A DNA stretch of 16,229 nt from DATJPY01 sp035506135 (GCA_035506135.1 DATJPY010000065.1:1-16229), one strand, 5' to 3'; positions 7,627-14,870 are shown, counted from the first letter of the stretch. The notes: generated by a model from the letters alone, not told the origin. Made by a program: numbers and translations.

Positions 7627-9929
7627 AAATCGCCGTCCTTATGAACCGGAGGGCCAGGCGCTGGGCGCCCTGCGTCATGAACCGGAGGGCCAGGCGCTGG
7701 GCGCCCTGCGTCATGAACCAGAGGGCCAGGCGCTGGGCGCCCTGCGCTTGCGTCGAGCTCGTCCCCGACCTCACGGAGCACCTGATAGAAGAGATCGACC
7801 AGCCCGGGCTCGAACTGAACTCCGCGCCCTTTCTCCAGGATTTGCCGCACCGCGACGGCGGGGAGGGCCCGCTTGTAGGGCCGATCCGTCGAGAGCGCGT
7901 CCCAGACGTCGACCACGGCCACGATGCGCGCTCCCAGGGGGATGGCGTCACCCGCGAGCCGCGCCGGATAGCCGGTGCCGTTCCACCACTCGTGGTGGTG
8001 CAGGACACACGCGAGCGTCACGGGGTGGAAGCCCTCGATCCGATCGATGATCCCGTGGCCGATCGCGGGGTGTCGCTGCATCTCCTGCCGCTCCGTGTCG
8101 GTGAAGCGGCCCGGCTTGAGCAGGACGTCGTCGCGGATCCCGATCTTGCCGACGTCGTGGAGGAGCGCGCCCAGGCGGATCGCCTCGATCTCGGCCTCGG
8201 GGAGGCCGAGCCGGCCCGCCATCAGCGCGGAGTACGCGGCGAGGCGTCGGCAGTGCGCCTCGGTGTACCCGTCGCGCGCCTCGATCGCGCTGGCGATGGC
8301 GGCCACCGACGCGTCGAAGGTGGCGCGCAGGTCCTCGAGCAGGCGCAGGTTCTCGGCCGACAGCGCGATCTGCGTCCCGACCGTGGCGATCGTGCGGAGC
8401 TGAACCGGGTCGAGATCGCGCGGATCGTCGCGCTCGACCACGAGCACGCCGACCGGGATCTGGTTGGCGTGGAGCGGCACGTAGACCGCAAGGCCCCGCC
8501 GCTGCGCGGGCCCCGGAACCCGTCCCTGGAAGATGCGGATGCGGCCATCCTCGAGCACCTGGCGCGCGGTCTCTTCGTCGCCGAGCGGCTCGGGGGCCGC
8601 TCCGTCCCGCTCCGCGGCGCGCCGCCACTCCATGCGGCGCCCGTCGAGGGAGATCGCCGCGCTGCCGGTGCCGGGCGGGCTCGCCCGCAGCAGCGCCAGG
8701 GCGCGCGCCTCGATCACGTCGCCGAGCAGCGCGAGCGCCACCTCGAGCGCACTGGCTGCGGGCGGGCCCACGCTCATCTCGCCGACGCGGAAGAGCGTCG
8801 AGAGCGAGAGCTCGCGCTCGGCGAGGCGGCGGCCGAAGCGCGTGCGCAGGCCCTCGAGGCCGAGCACGTAGTGCGCCCCGAGCACGAGGATCGGCGCCAC
8901 CGGATCGAGCCGGACGCCGGAGCGCACGAGGACGAGCGCCGCACCGGCTCCGACCCCGGCCGTCAGGCTCCCGAGGCCGAGCAGCCGCGCCCGGTGCGAG
9001 CCGAGCCCGGCGAGCGCGGCCGCGAGCGACACGAGCGCCGCGACTGCGACCTGGGTGCCCTCGCCCGCCGTCCGCAGCGTCGCCGCGCCGGCGCGCCGCG
9101 CGGCGAGCGTTCGCGTCGCCAGCGCCTGGATGAACACGCCCGGCCGCGCCGGACCGAGCGGCGTCGACCAGACGTCCTGGAACTCGGCGGCCGTCGCTCC
9201 GACCAGGACGATGCGACCCGCCACGTCGCGCGGGTCGAAGCGACCGTCGATCACGTCGCCGATCGGCAGCACCGGGAACCGCGGCGAGGCGCGCCGGTAA
9301 TCGATCTCGATGGGCCCCGGGTCGCCCGCGACCGGCTCCTCGCCCAGCGCGAGCGCGAGCGCTGCGAGGGCGAGGGACGGCGTCGGACGGCCGCCGAGCG
9401 AGCTCGACACCGGGGCGCGTCGCACGATGCCGTCGGGGTCGACGGGGATGAGCACGCTGCCGATGCCGGCGGCCTCGCGCCGCAGCGGCTCGCACGGAAG
9501 GCTGGTGACCTCGAGCTCCGCGCCGCCGGCCGCCGGAACGAGCTGGCGGTAGGCCGCGAGCACGGCGCGCCGCGAGTGCGCGAGCGCGCGCGCGAAGCGC
9601 TCGTCGCCCTCGCGATCGCGCGGAGTCGAGAAGTCGATGTCGAACGCCACGACCTTCGCGCCCGCTGCGTCGAGGTTCGCCAGGGCGTCGGCATAGAGGC
9701 GCCGGGGCCACGGCCACGCCTCGAATCGGCGCAGGCTCTGCGCGTCGATGGCGACCACCGCGACGTCGGGAAGGCCCGACGGCGGCGCCGGAGGGTGCTC
9801 GCCCGCGAGACGCAGCAGTGCGTCGGCGGTAGGACGCTGGAGCGGCGCCAGCGCGTGGGCGTGGATCGCCAGCGCGGCCGCCGCGGCCACCGCGGCGCCG
9901 ATCGCCAGCTCGCGCAGCCGTTCGCGCAT
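7623..9929 (-). CDS. CHASE2 sensor with GAF-like and HD-GYP (c-di-GMP phosphodiesterase) output
   Basis: The product is 768 residues. One membrane helix lies at about 8-27. The extracytoplasmic CHASE2 domain (about 28-295) shows WPWPR (72-76) and VVAFDIDFSTP. Three membrane helices follow (about 295-380), the standard CHASE2 layout. A region at about 385-525 reads as a GAF-type domain (LAVYVPLHANQIPVGVLVVE). The HD-GYP domain spans about 535-725 with intact H591-D592 in LLHDVGKIGI, the HHHEWWNGTGYP motif (GYP at 653-655) and VVDVWDALSTDRPYK, so it should be an active cyclic-di-GMP phosphodiesterase. The last 40 residues are a Pro/Ala/Gly tail of three 12-residue repeats. GAGG lies seven bases before the ATG. 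It is the first gene of the operon, and the barrel gene begins inside its stop codon. CHASE2 ligands are unknown. Confidence 0.93.
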   Translation of the reverse strand: MRERLRELAIGAAVAAAAALAIHAHALAPLQRPTADALLRLAGEHPPAPPSGLPDVAVVAIDAQSLRRFEAWPWPRRLYADALANLDAAGAKVVAFDIDFSTPRDREGDERFARALAHSRRAVLAAYRQLVPAAGGAELEVTSLPCEPLRREAAGIGSVLIPVDPDGIVRRAPVSSSLGGRPTPSLALAALALALGEEPVAGDPGPIEIDYRRASPRFPVLPIGDVIDGRFDPRDVAGRIVLVGATAAEFQDVWSTPLGPARPGVFIQALATRTLAARRAGAATLRTAGEGTQVAVAALVSLAAALAGLGSHRARLLGLGSLTAGVGAGAALVLVRSGVRLDPVAPILVLGAHYVLGLEGLRTRFGRRLAERELSLSTLFRVGEMSVGPPAASALEVALALLGDVIEARALALLRASPPGTGSAAISLDGRRMEWRRAAERDGAAPEPLGDEETARQVLEDGRIRIFQGRVPGPAQRRGLAVYVPLHANQIPVGVLVVERDDPRDLDPVQLRTIATVGTQIALSAENLRLLEDLRATFDASVAAIASAIEARDGYTEAHCRRLAAYSALMAGRLGLPEAEIEAIRLGALLHDVGKIGIRDDVLLKPGRFTDTERQEMQRHPAIGHGIIDRIEGFHPVTLACVLHHHEWWNGTGYPARLAGDAIPLGARIVAVVDVWDALSTDRPYKRALPAVAVRQILEKGRGVQFEPGLVDLFYQVLREVGDELDASAGRPAPGPLVHDAGRPAPGPPVHDAGRPAPGPPVHKDGDL
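7641..7746. repeat. 36-bp tandem repeat, three copies, in the 3' end of the CHASE2-HD-GYP gene
   Basis: Copies begin at 7641, 7677 and 7713 on the plus strand, each opening ATGAACC and ending near TGCGTC. The third copy differs by one base near its start (CAGAGG for CGGAGG) and departs from the unit in its last bases. No spacers separate the units. Because 36 is a multiple of three, the repeat reads in frame as GRPAPGPPVHDA units at the C-terminus of the sensor. Each unit contains short self-complementary stretches (GGCGCC, GGGC...GCCC) and could fold at the RNA level just before the coupled start of the next gene. Confidence 0.95.
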
Positions 9930-9954
9930 TGCGGCCCTCGTGCTTCGTCACCGC

Positions 9955-9974
9955 GATCGGCCGCTGATCGGCCG
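9955..9974. repeat. direct repeat GATCGGCCG spaced by one helical turn
   Basis: GATCGGCCG occurs at 9955-9963 and again at 9966-9974, an 11-base period, 26-45 bases upstream of the CHASE2-HD-GYP start codon. Repeats one helical turn apart near a promoter can be a protein-binding site. In DNA this G+C-rich chance is a serious alternative. Confidence 0.25.
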
Positions 9975-10003
9975 AGCGGCGCGAGGGCCTGAGCCGTCTG
10001 TTG

Positions 10004-10095
10004 ACTTCGCTCGCCTGCGGCTCGCTGCGCGCGCCCGCGTCCGATGAACTTCGCTCGGCTTCGCCTCGCTGCGCGCCGCCTGCGGCGGCTTGCGC
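10004..10095. repeat. intergenic imperfect direct repeat and G+C hairpin
   Basis: Two imperfect copies of a roughly 29-base element beginning ACTTCGCTCG and ending CTCGCTGCGCGC lie at 10004-10032 and 10048-10076. They are followed by the perfect hairpin GCCGCC-TGC-GGCGGC (10075-10089), which can extend through flanking GCGC (10071-10074 and 10092-10095) with a two-base bulge. The element sits in the 188-base gap between the start of the sensor gene and the stop of the uncharacterised gene at 10118. It resembles the dispersed intergenic elements common in such genomes and may also end transcription of that gene. There is no T-run, so a classical intrinsic terminator is not shown. Confidence 0.45.
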
Positions 10096-10117
10096 CCGGG
10101 CGCTGTCTGGTGGGGCC

Positions 10118-11359
10118 CTACTGGACATCGAAGGTCCAGGTGGTCGCGGTGCTGAGCTTCATGAAGCCGGCCTCCTTCGGCGGCTGGACCGGCGCGCGGG
10201 ACGCGTCGACCTCCAGGTCGGCGGCGATCCCATCCGCGCCGACCTCGAGCCCGGCGAGGCGCGCGCGCGGCTCCACCGCCCCGGCGAGGGCTTCGAGGCC
10301 TCGGCCGCCCCCGCGCACCAGCACGCCGAGCCATCCCGGGTTGGCGGGGTCGAGCAGCTCGGCGCGCGAGGGCACGAGCCGGAGGCGTACCCGACCGCGC
10401 GCGCACTCGGTCGCGCGCGCGAAGCCCGGCGGCAGCGCGGCGTGGAGCCGCAGCACCTCGGCGAGCCGCTCGATCGGATCCCGCGCCGGCCCGAGCGCGC
10501 GGACGAGCCGCTCGCCCGCGACCCAGGCGACCGCGATCCACTGCGCGGTCACGAGCTCGCGCGCCTTGTCGGCACCGAAGCGCGCCGCGAGCGCGAGCTC
10601 CGCGGAGCTCGCGAGCAGATGCGACTGGATGTGGAACTCGCGCGCCACGGCGGCCAGCGTGGCGGTCGAGAGCGCGGCCAGCCGGAAGTCGGGGTCGAAC
10701 GCGCCACGGTAGTCGATCCGACCGCGCGGCTCGCGCTCGGGCGCGCGCTCGTTCGGGAGATCCGCGAGCGGGAGCACCGACACCGCCTGCGTCTGCGGCG
10801 CCGCGGCGACCGGCTCGTTCGCGGGGTCGATGGCGATGGTCCAGTGGCAGTGCGGATGCCGGTCGGCGGGGACGCGCGGCGGCCGGTGGATCGGCCGGAT
10901 CCGGGCGCGCGGATTGGTGGCGTACGCCGTGGCGTCGAACGTCGGGTCCTCGATCGTGTGACACATCCCGACGACGCGCTTCTCGCCGTACGGCTCCACG
11001 TCCATCAGCGCTCCGCAGTGTCGGAGCCAGAACTCGCCGTGCTGCGCGTCCGAGAGCTTCCAGCCGACATCCATGTACTGATGGGGAAAGCCGACGTCGA
11101 GCTGGAGCGCCTTCATGATGGCGTCGACGCCGTCGCCCTCGATGCCCATCAGCCGCCGCATGCGGCCGGTGTAGACGGGGCTCGCGCCCATCCACTCGTC
11201 GATCGCGACCCGGTCGACGACGCCGACGTCGCCCGCAGCGAGGGCCACGTGCGGCATCAGCGCGCGATCGAGAAGATGACCCACGTGCATGGTCTCGAGC
11301 GCGACCGCGAGCAGCCGATCGCGCGCGAGCTCGTCGAACGCCGGTCCGCCGATCGCCAT
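10118..11359 (-). CDS. uncharacterised Cys/His-rich protein, divergent partner of an acyl-CoA ligase
   Basis: I cannot name this 413-residue protein's family with confidence. It has no signal peptide or membrane helix and should be cytoplasmic. The N-terminal third is helical. The central part is dense in possible metal ligands or nucleophiles: HCG at 114-116, DVE at 120-122, CH at 133-134, ED at 137-138, H158, and HPHCHW at 168-173, separated by FDATAYATNPRAR. The C-terminal half (about 200-390) is Ala/Arg/Leu-rich. GGAGG lies six bases before the ATG. The gene shares a 77-base divergent promoter gap, holding a perfect palindrome, with the acyl-CoA ligase gene, which suggests joint control and a common pathway. 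From memory, similar proteins occur beside acyl-CoA ligases in actinobacteria; that was not checked. Confidence 0.75.
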   Translation of the reverse strand: MAIGGPAFDELARDRLLAVALETMHVGHLLDRALMPHVALAAGDVGVVDRVAIDEWMGASPVYTGRMRRLMGIEGDGVDAIMKALQLDVGFPHQYMDVGWKLSDAQHGEFWLRHCGALMDVEPYGEKRVVGMCHTIEDPTFDATAYATNPRARIRPIHRPPRVPADRHPHCHWTIAIDPANEPVAAAPQTQAVSVLPLADLPNERAPEREPRGRIDYRGAFDPDFRLAALSTATLAAVAREFHIQSHLLASSAELALAARFGADKARELVTAQWIAVAWVAGERLVRALGPARDPIERLAEVLRLHAALPPGFARATECARGRVRLRLVPSRAELLDPANPGWLGVLVRGGGRGLEALAGAVEPRARLAGLEVGADGIAADLEVDASRAPVQPPKEAGFMKLSTATTWTFDVQ

Positions 11360-11379
11360 GGCCCGCCTCCGCGCTGTTT

Positions 11380-11397
11380 ACATTGCAGATGCAATGT
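11380..11397. promoter_or_regulatory. perfect 8-2-8 palindrome, candidate operator
   Basis: ACATTGCA-GA-TGCAATGT is a perfect inverted repeat and one of the few A+T-rich spots in the region. It lies in the gap between two divergent genes, 20 bases before the start at 11359 and 39 bases before the start at 11437. Its size and symmetry suit a dimeric repressor of TetR or similar type. A weak -35-like TTTACA (11377-11382) overlaps its left end on the plus strand. No regulator gene lies in this window. Confidence 0.6.
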
Positions 11398-11425
11398 CGG
11401 TCATGATAGCTTCGAACCGCCATCG

Positions 11426-11432
11426 GGGGAGG
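11426..11432 (+). promoter_or_regulatory. ribosome binding site supporting a TTG start
   Basis: GGGGAGG lies four bases before TTG at 11437. No ATG or GTG in frame near this point would keep the normal N-terminus of the ligase, so the TTG is taken as the start. Confidence 0.6.
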
Positions 11433-11436
11433 CGCC

Positions 11437-13050
11437 TTGCACTGGCTGGATCTCGACGCCGCCGGCGACCGACTGCTGGGCCGCTGCCTCCGGCGTCAGG
11501 CCGAGGCGATCCCGGAGCGCGACTTCCTGCTCGCCGACGACGAGTGCTGGTCGTACGGCCGCGTGAACGAGCTGGCCAACGCGACGGCTTCGGGCTTCCG
11601 GGAGCTCGGCGTCGCGCCCGGCGACACCGTGTCGCTGCTCATGGAGAGCAGCCCGGCCTACGTCTGGAGCGCGCTGGCGCTCAACAAGCTCGGGGCGGTC
11701 TGGATCCCGGTCAGCACCGACTACAAGGGCGCGTGGCTGCGCGACCGACTCCAGGACGGCCGCGCCCGCGTGCTGGTGGTGGACGAGGCGTCGATCGCGC
11801 GCGTGACCGAGTGCGGCGGTCCGCTCCCGTTCGAGCGGGTCGTGGTGCGCGGAAGCGCGGCAGCCGCCGCGCCGCTCGGCCTCCCGGCGGTCTCGCTGGC
11901 CGAGCTCGAGGGCGCGCCCCCGCGCGAGCCCGACGACAGCGCCCTCTCGCTCGGCGACACCGCCGCGATCCTCTGGACGTCGGGTACCACCGGTCGCTCC
12001 AAGGGCGTGATGCAGAGCCACAACGTCTGGATCCGCGCGGCCCTCGACGGCGCCCGCAACGCCGGTCTCCGCGAAGGCGAGCGGATCTACTCGTGCCTGC
12101 CGATGTACCAGTCGGCGGCGTGGGTGGCGAGCGTGTTCCGCGCCCTGGTGTGCGGCGTTCCCTGCGCCGTCGACCCGCACTTCTCCGTGCGCGACTTCTG
12201 GGATCGCTGCCGACACTACGGCGCGACGATGGTGTTCACGCTCGGCGCCATGCACATCTTCCTCTGGCAGCAGCCGGAGCGGCCCGACGACGCGGACAAC
12301 CCGGTGCGCTCGGCCGGCATGGTGCCGATGCCGGACGCGCTGATCGAGCCCTTCAAGCGGCGCTTCGGCATCGAGGAGATCCACCAGGGATACGGGCAGA
12401 GCGAGGTGATGTCGGTGCTCGCCCGCCGGCCGGGACGCCGCTACAAGCCGAACTCGCTCGGCGAGGCGGCGCCCGGCATCGAGCTCGCGCTGCTCGACGA
12501 CGCCGACCGCCCGATGGCCATCGGCGAGACGGGCGAGCTCTGCGTCCGGCCGCTCGAGCCGTTCGCGATCTTCAACGGCTACTTCCACGCGCCGGAGCTG
12601 ACGCTGCGCGCCTTCCGCAACCTCTGGTACCACACCGGCGACCTCGCGCGGCGCGACGCCGACGGCGAGTACTTCTTCGTGGATCGCAAGGCGGACTTCA
12701 TCCGCTACAAGGGCCGCAACATCGCCTCGATCGAGGTCGAGGCGGTGGTGGCGTCGCACCCCGCTGTGGCCCAGGCCGCCGCGCACGGCATCCGCGCCGC
12801 CGAGCTCGAGTCCGAGGCCGAGCTCAAGGTCTGTGTCGTGCGCAAGGCGGGCGCCGCGCTCGAGGCCGAGGAGCTGGCGCGGTTCGTGAACGAGCGCGCC
12901 CCCTACTACTTCGTGCCGCGCTACATCGAGTTCCTGACGGAGCTCCCGGCGACGCCGACCGGCCGCGTCCAGAAGTACCAGCTGCGCGAGCGCGGCGTCA
13001 CCCCGGAGACCTGGGATGCGCGGCGCGCGGGCTTCGCGATCCGGCGCTGA
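11437..13050 (+). CDS. AMP-forming acyl-CoA ligase (ANL superfamily, CaiC-like)
   Basis: The 537-residue protein has all core motifs of the adenylate-forming family: the phosphate-binding loop TSGTTGRSKG (181-190), YGQSE (319-323), YHTGDLARRD (398-407), the hinge region DRKADFIRYKGRN (416-428) and the catalytic lysine K513 in TGRVQKYQLRE. It should activate a carboxylic acid with ATP and load it on CoA. The layout resembles crotonobetaine/carnitine- and medium-chain acyl-CoA ligases; the actual acid cannot be read from the sequence. The start is TTG with GGGGAGG upstream. The gene diverges from the uncharacterised Cys/His-rich gene across a palindromic operator candidate. Its last 53 bases overlap the convergent amidotransferase gene. 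Length is normal. Confidence 0.93.
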   Translation: MHWLDLDAAGDRLLGRCLRRQAEAIPERDFLLADDECWSYGRVNELANATASGFRELGVAPGDTVSLLMESSPAYVWSALALNKLGAVWIPVSTDYKGAWLRDRLQDGRARVLVVDEASIARVTECGGPLPFERVVVRGSAAAAAPLGLPAVSLAELEGAPPREPDDSALSLGDTAAILWTSGTTGRSKGVMQSHNVWIRAALDGARNAGLREGERIYSCLPMYQSAAWVASVFRALVCGVPCAVDPHFSVRDFWDRCRHYGATMVFTLGAMHIFLWQQPERPDDADNPVRSAGMVPMPDALIEPFKRRFGIEEIHQGYGQSEVMSVLARRPGRRYKPNSLGEAAPGIELALLDDADRPMAIGETGELCVRPLEPFAIFNGYFHAPELTLRAFRNLWYHTGDLARRDADGEYFFVDRKADFIRYKGRNIASIEVEAVVASHPAVAQAAAHGIRAAELESEAELKVCVVRKAGAALEAEELARFVNERAPYYFVPRYIEFLTELPATPTGRVQKYQLRERGVTPETWDARRAGFAIRR

Positions 13051-13897
13051 GCCCAGCGCGGGGCCCGACGCTCTCGAGCCAGTTGCGCACCTCGATCTCG
13101 CGCTGCTCGCGGTCGAGCAGGTCCGACCCGATGCCGAGCGCGGCGGCGAGGTCGGCGCGCGTCGGATCTGCGTGCAGCGCCTCGAGCTGGCCGATGGTGC
13201 GGTCCGCCGCCTCGAGGTCGGCGAAGCTGCCCTGCGCGACGAGCTCGCCCCTGCGCAGCCGGCACAGCGCGGCGATTTCGTGCGGGTCGTACTCCGGGTG
13301 ATACTGGAGCGCCCAGAAGCGGCCGGCTCCCCGCTCGACGCTGACGGCCTGGACGCGGCTCCAGTCGTTCGACGCGAGCAGCACGGAGCCTGTGCAGAGG
13401 TCGACCACCTCGTCCGCATGACTGGTGAAGGCATCGAAGCGCGGCGGCTTGTCGCGGTACATCGGATGGGCGCGCCCGGCCTCGGAGAGCGCGATCCCGC
13501 GCGCCACTCCGAACTCGCGTCCCCGCGGATTCGCCGCGCAGCGGCCGCCCGCGGCGGCCACCGAGAGCTGCGCGGCCCAGCAGCTCCCGAAGCTCGGGAC
13601 GCCCGCCGCGTAGATTGCGCGAGCGAGCTCGATCTGGCGCCGCACGCGCGGGTCGCTGCCGTCGTGGATCGTGAGGCTGGAGCCCGTCCATGCGACGCCG
13701 TCGTAGTCCTCGAGCGCCACGCCCGGCACGAGCTGCGGGTCGGGGTCGGCGGGATGGGCGACGTCGATCGCGGCATCCGGCGCGTGGCGGCGCAGCATGC
13801 GCTCGTAGAGGCGGCCGGCCTCGGTGCCTCCCGCCGCGCGCAGCGCCGCGCGACCTTCGGCCGCGTACGCGTCGAGCACGAGCAGGCGCAGCGGCAT
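12998..13897 (-). CDS. class I glutamine amidotransferase-like protein (GMP synthase/GATase type)
   Basis: The 299-residue product carries a class I GATase domain (about 4-230): nucleophile elbow FGSCWAAQ with C106, and H190 and E192 in ALQYHPEYD, completing a Cys-His-Glu triad. Another typical block is WTGSSLTIHD (70-79). Stand-alone members hydrolyse glutamine or gamma-glutamyl compounds, or serve a partner synthetase; the substrate is unknown. The ATG at 13897 overlaps the dioxygenase stop (TGATG), and a GTG just before it (13900) is an alternative giving one more residue. No Shine-Dalgarno is visible, so translation is probably coupled. The C-terminal tail beyond about 235 is longer than usual, and the last 18 codons lie antisense over the 3' end of the acyl-CoA ligase gene. 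Confidence 0.88.
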   Translation of the reverse strand: MPLRLLVLDAYAAEGRAALRAAGGTEAGRLYERMLRRHAPDAAIDVAHPADPDPQLVPGVALEDYDGVAWTGSSLTIHDGSDPRVRRQIELARAIYAAGVPSFGSCWAAQLSVAAAGGRCAANPRGREFGVARGIALSEAGRAHPMYRDKPPRFDAFTSHADEVVDLCTGSVLLASNDWSRVQAVSVERGAGRFWALQYHPEYDPHEIAALCRLRRGELVAQGSFADLEAADRTIGQLEALHADPTRADLAAALGIGSDLLDREQREIEVRNWLESVGPRAGLSAGSRSPRAAHPRSPG

Positions 13898-14781
13898 CAC
13901 GCGCGCGAAGCGGGCTCGCTGGCTGCTCCGACCGGCCGCGTCCCCGCCAGCGTCACCCGGTACATCACCCGCTCGAAGGCGGCGTAGTCGTCGATCGCGT
14001 AGTGCTGCACCGAGCGGTTGTCCCAGAGCGCGAGCGCACCCGCGGTCCAGCGCAGCCGGCAGCTGAACTCCGGGCGGGCCGCGTGTGCGTAGAGCATCTC
14101 GAGCAGGGCGCGGCTCTCATGCGGCGCGAGCCCGACGATGCGCTGGGTGAACATCGCGTTCACGTACAAGCTGCGGCGCCCCGTCTCGGGATGCGTGCGC
14201 ACGACCGGATGCTCGACCTCGTCGTAGATGGCGTCGCTGTAGCGATAGGTGATCGGCGTCTCGCCGCGGTACTTCGCATCGCCGGTGGTGCGCGGATCGT
14301 ACGCGCTCGACGCGCTGTGGACGGCGCGCAGCGGCTCGAGCAGGCGCTGGATCGGCGGCGAGAGCACCTCGTACGCCTTCTCCATCGAGGCGAACAGCGT
14401 GTCGCCGCCGACCGGAGGAACCGCCTCGGCGTAGAGGATCGTGAACGAGGTGGGCTTCTCGAAGAAGCTGTTGTCGGTGTGCCAGGAGGTCCCGAAGAAC
14501 GCGCGCTCGCCGGCCGGCTTCAGCACGCGGATGATCTCGGGATGCTCGGCCATCCCGTTGGCGATCGGGTGCACCTCGGGCTCGCCGAGCTGGCGCGCGA
14601 AGCGGAGCTGCGCCTCGCGGGAGAGCTTCTGGTCGCGCAGCACGACGACGCCGTTCCGGACCAGGGCGTCGCGGATCTCGGCGACGCGCGCGGGCTCGAG
14701 CGGGTTCGAGACGTCGACACCCGAGAGCTCGACGCCGAGCGCCCCGGCCATCGGCTGCACCTCGATCCGCCGCTCGCGCAT
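13897..14781 (-). CDS. TauD/TfdA-family Fe(II)/2-oxoglutarate-dependent dioxygenase
   Basis: The 294-residue product matches the TauD family in length (E. coli TauD is 283). The iron-binding facial triad is intact: H101 and D103 in SWHTDNSF, and H260 in WDNRSVQHYA. R271 and R275 in RVMYRVTLAG fit the 2-oxoglutarate-binding position. NGVVVLRDQKLSREAQLRFA (43-62) is the typical N-terminal block. Members hydroxylate sulfonates, aryloxyacetates and many other small acids, releasing CO2 and succinate; the substrate here is not evident. ATG at 14781 is chosen because GGAG lies seven bases upstream and because the family's usual N-terminus begins there; upstream codons are not family-like. It leads a two-gene unit with the amidotransferase and diverges from the DUF2961 gene. 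Confidence 0.92.
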   Translation of the reverse strand: MRERRIEVQPMAGALGVELSGVDVSNPLEPARVAEIRDALVRNGVVVLRDQKLSREAQLRFARQLGEPEVHPIANGMAEHPEIIRVLKPAGERAFFGTSWHTDNSFFEKPTSFTILYAEAVPPVGGDTLFASMEKAYEVLSPPIQRLLEPLRAVHSASSAYDPRTTGDAKYRGETPITYRYSDAIYDEVEHPVVRTHPETGRRSLYVNAMFTQRIVGLAPHESRALLEMLYAHAARPEFSCRLRWTAGALALWDNRSVQHYAIDDYAAFERVMYRVTLAGTRPVGAASEPASRA

Positions 14782-14799
14782 CGCCGCTCTCCCCGCCGC

Positions 14800-14827
14800 T
14801 CGACAGGCCGGCGCGCCCGAGTACTGT
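14800..14827 (+). promoter_or_regulatory. candidate promoter for the DUF2961/GH172 gene
   Basis: TCGACA (14800-14805) and TACTGT (14822-14827), 16 bases apart, resemble sigma-70 -35 and -10 hexamers, about 50 bases before the TTG start. The match is moderate. On the opposite strand TACAGT within the same spot could serve the dioxygenase gene. Confidence 0.25.
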
Positions 14828-14866
14828 ATGGGTCCCGATCGCGCGGCGCACGCGCTTCGGCCGACC

Positions 14867-14870
14867 GGAG
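14867..14870 (+). promoter_or_regulatory. ribosome binding site supporting a TTG start
   Basis: GGAG lies six bases before TTG at 14877. This spacing, with a family-like protein beginning right after, decides the unusual start codon. Confidence 0.6.

Noticed and set aside
7641..7746. CRISPR array suggested by 36-bp repeat units
   Set aside because: Units are directly adjacent without spacers, lie in frame inside a coding region, and no cas gene is present.
7641..9992. Very long plus-strand open frame opposite the CHASE2-HD-GYP gene
   Set aside because: It is Arg/Ala/Glu-rich with no known motif, and the minus strand encodes a complete multi-domain protein with intact catalytic motifs. Long antisense frames are expected in DNA this G+C-rich.
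10001..10006. TTGACT as a plus-strand -35 element
   Set aside because: No matching -10 at proper spacing and no plus-strand gene follows; it lies in the repeat-rich spacer.
11401..13776. 791-codon minus-strand open frame over the acyl-CoA ligase
   Set aside because: The plus strand has all ligase motifs; the antisense product is a compositional shadow.
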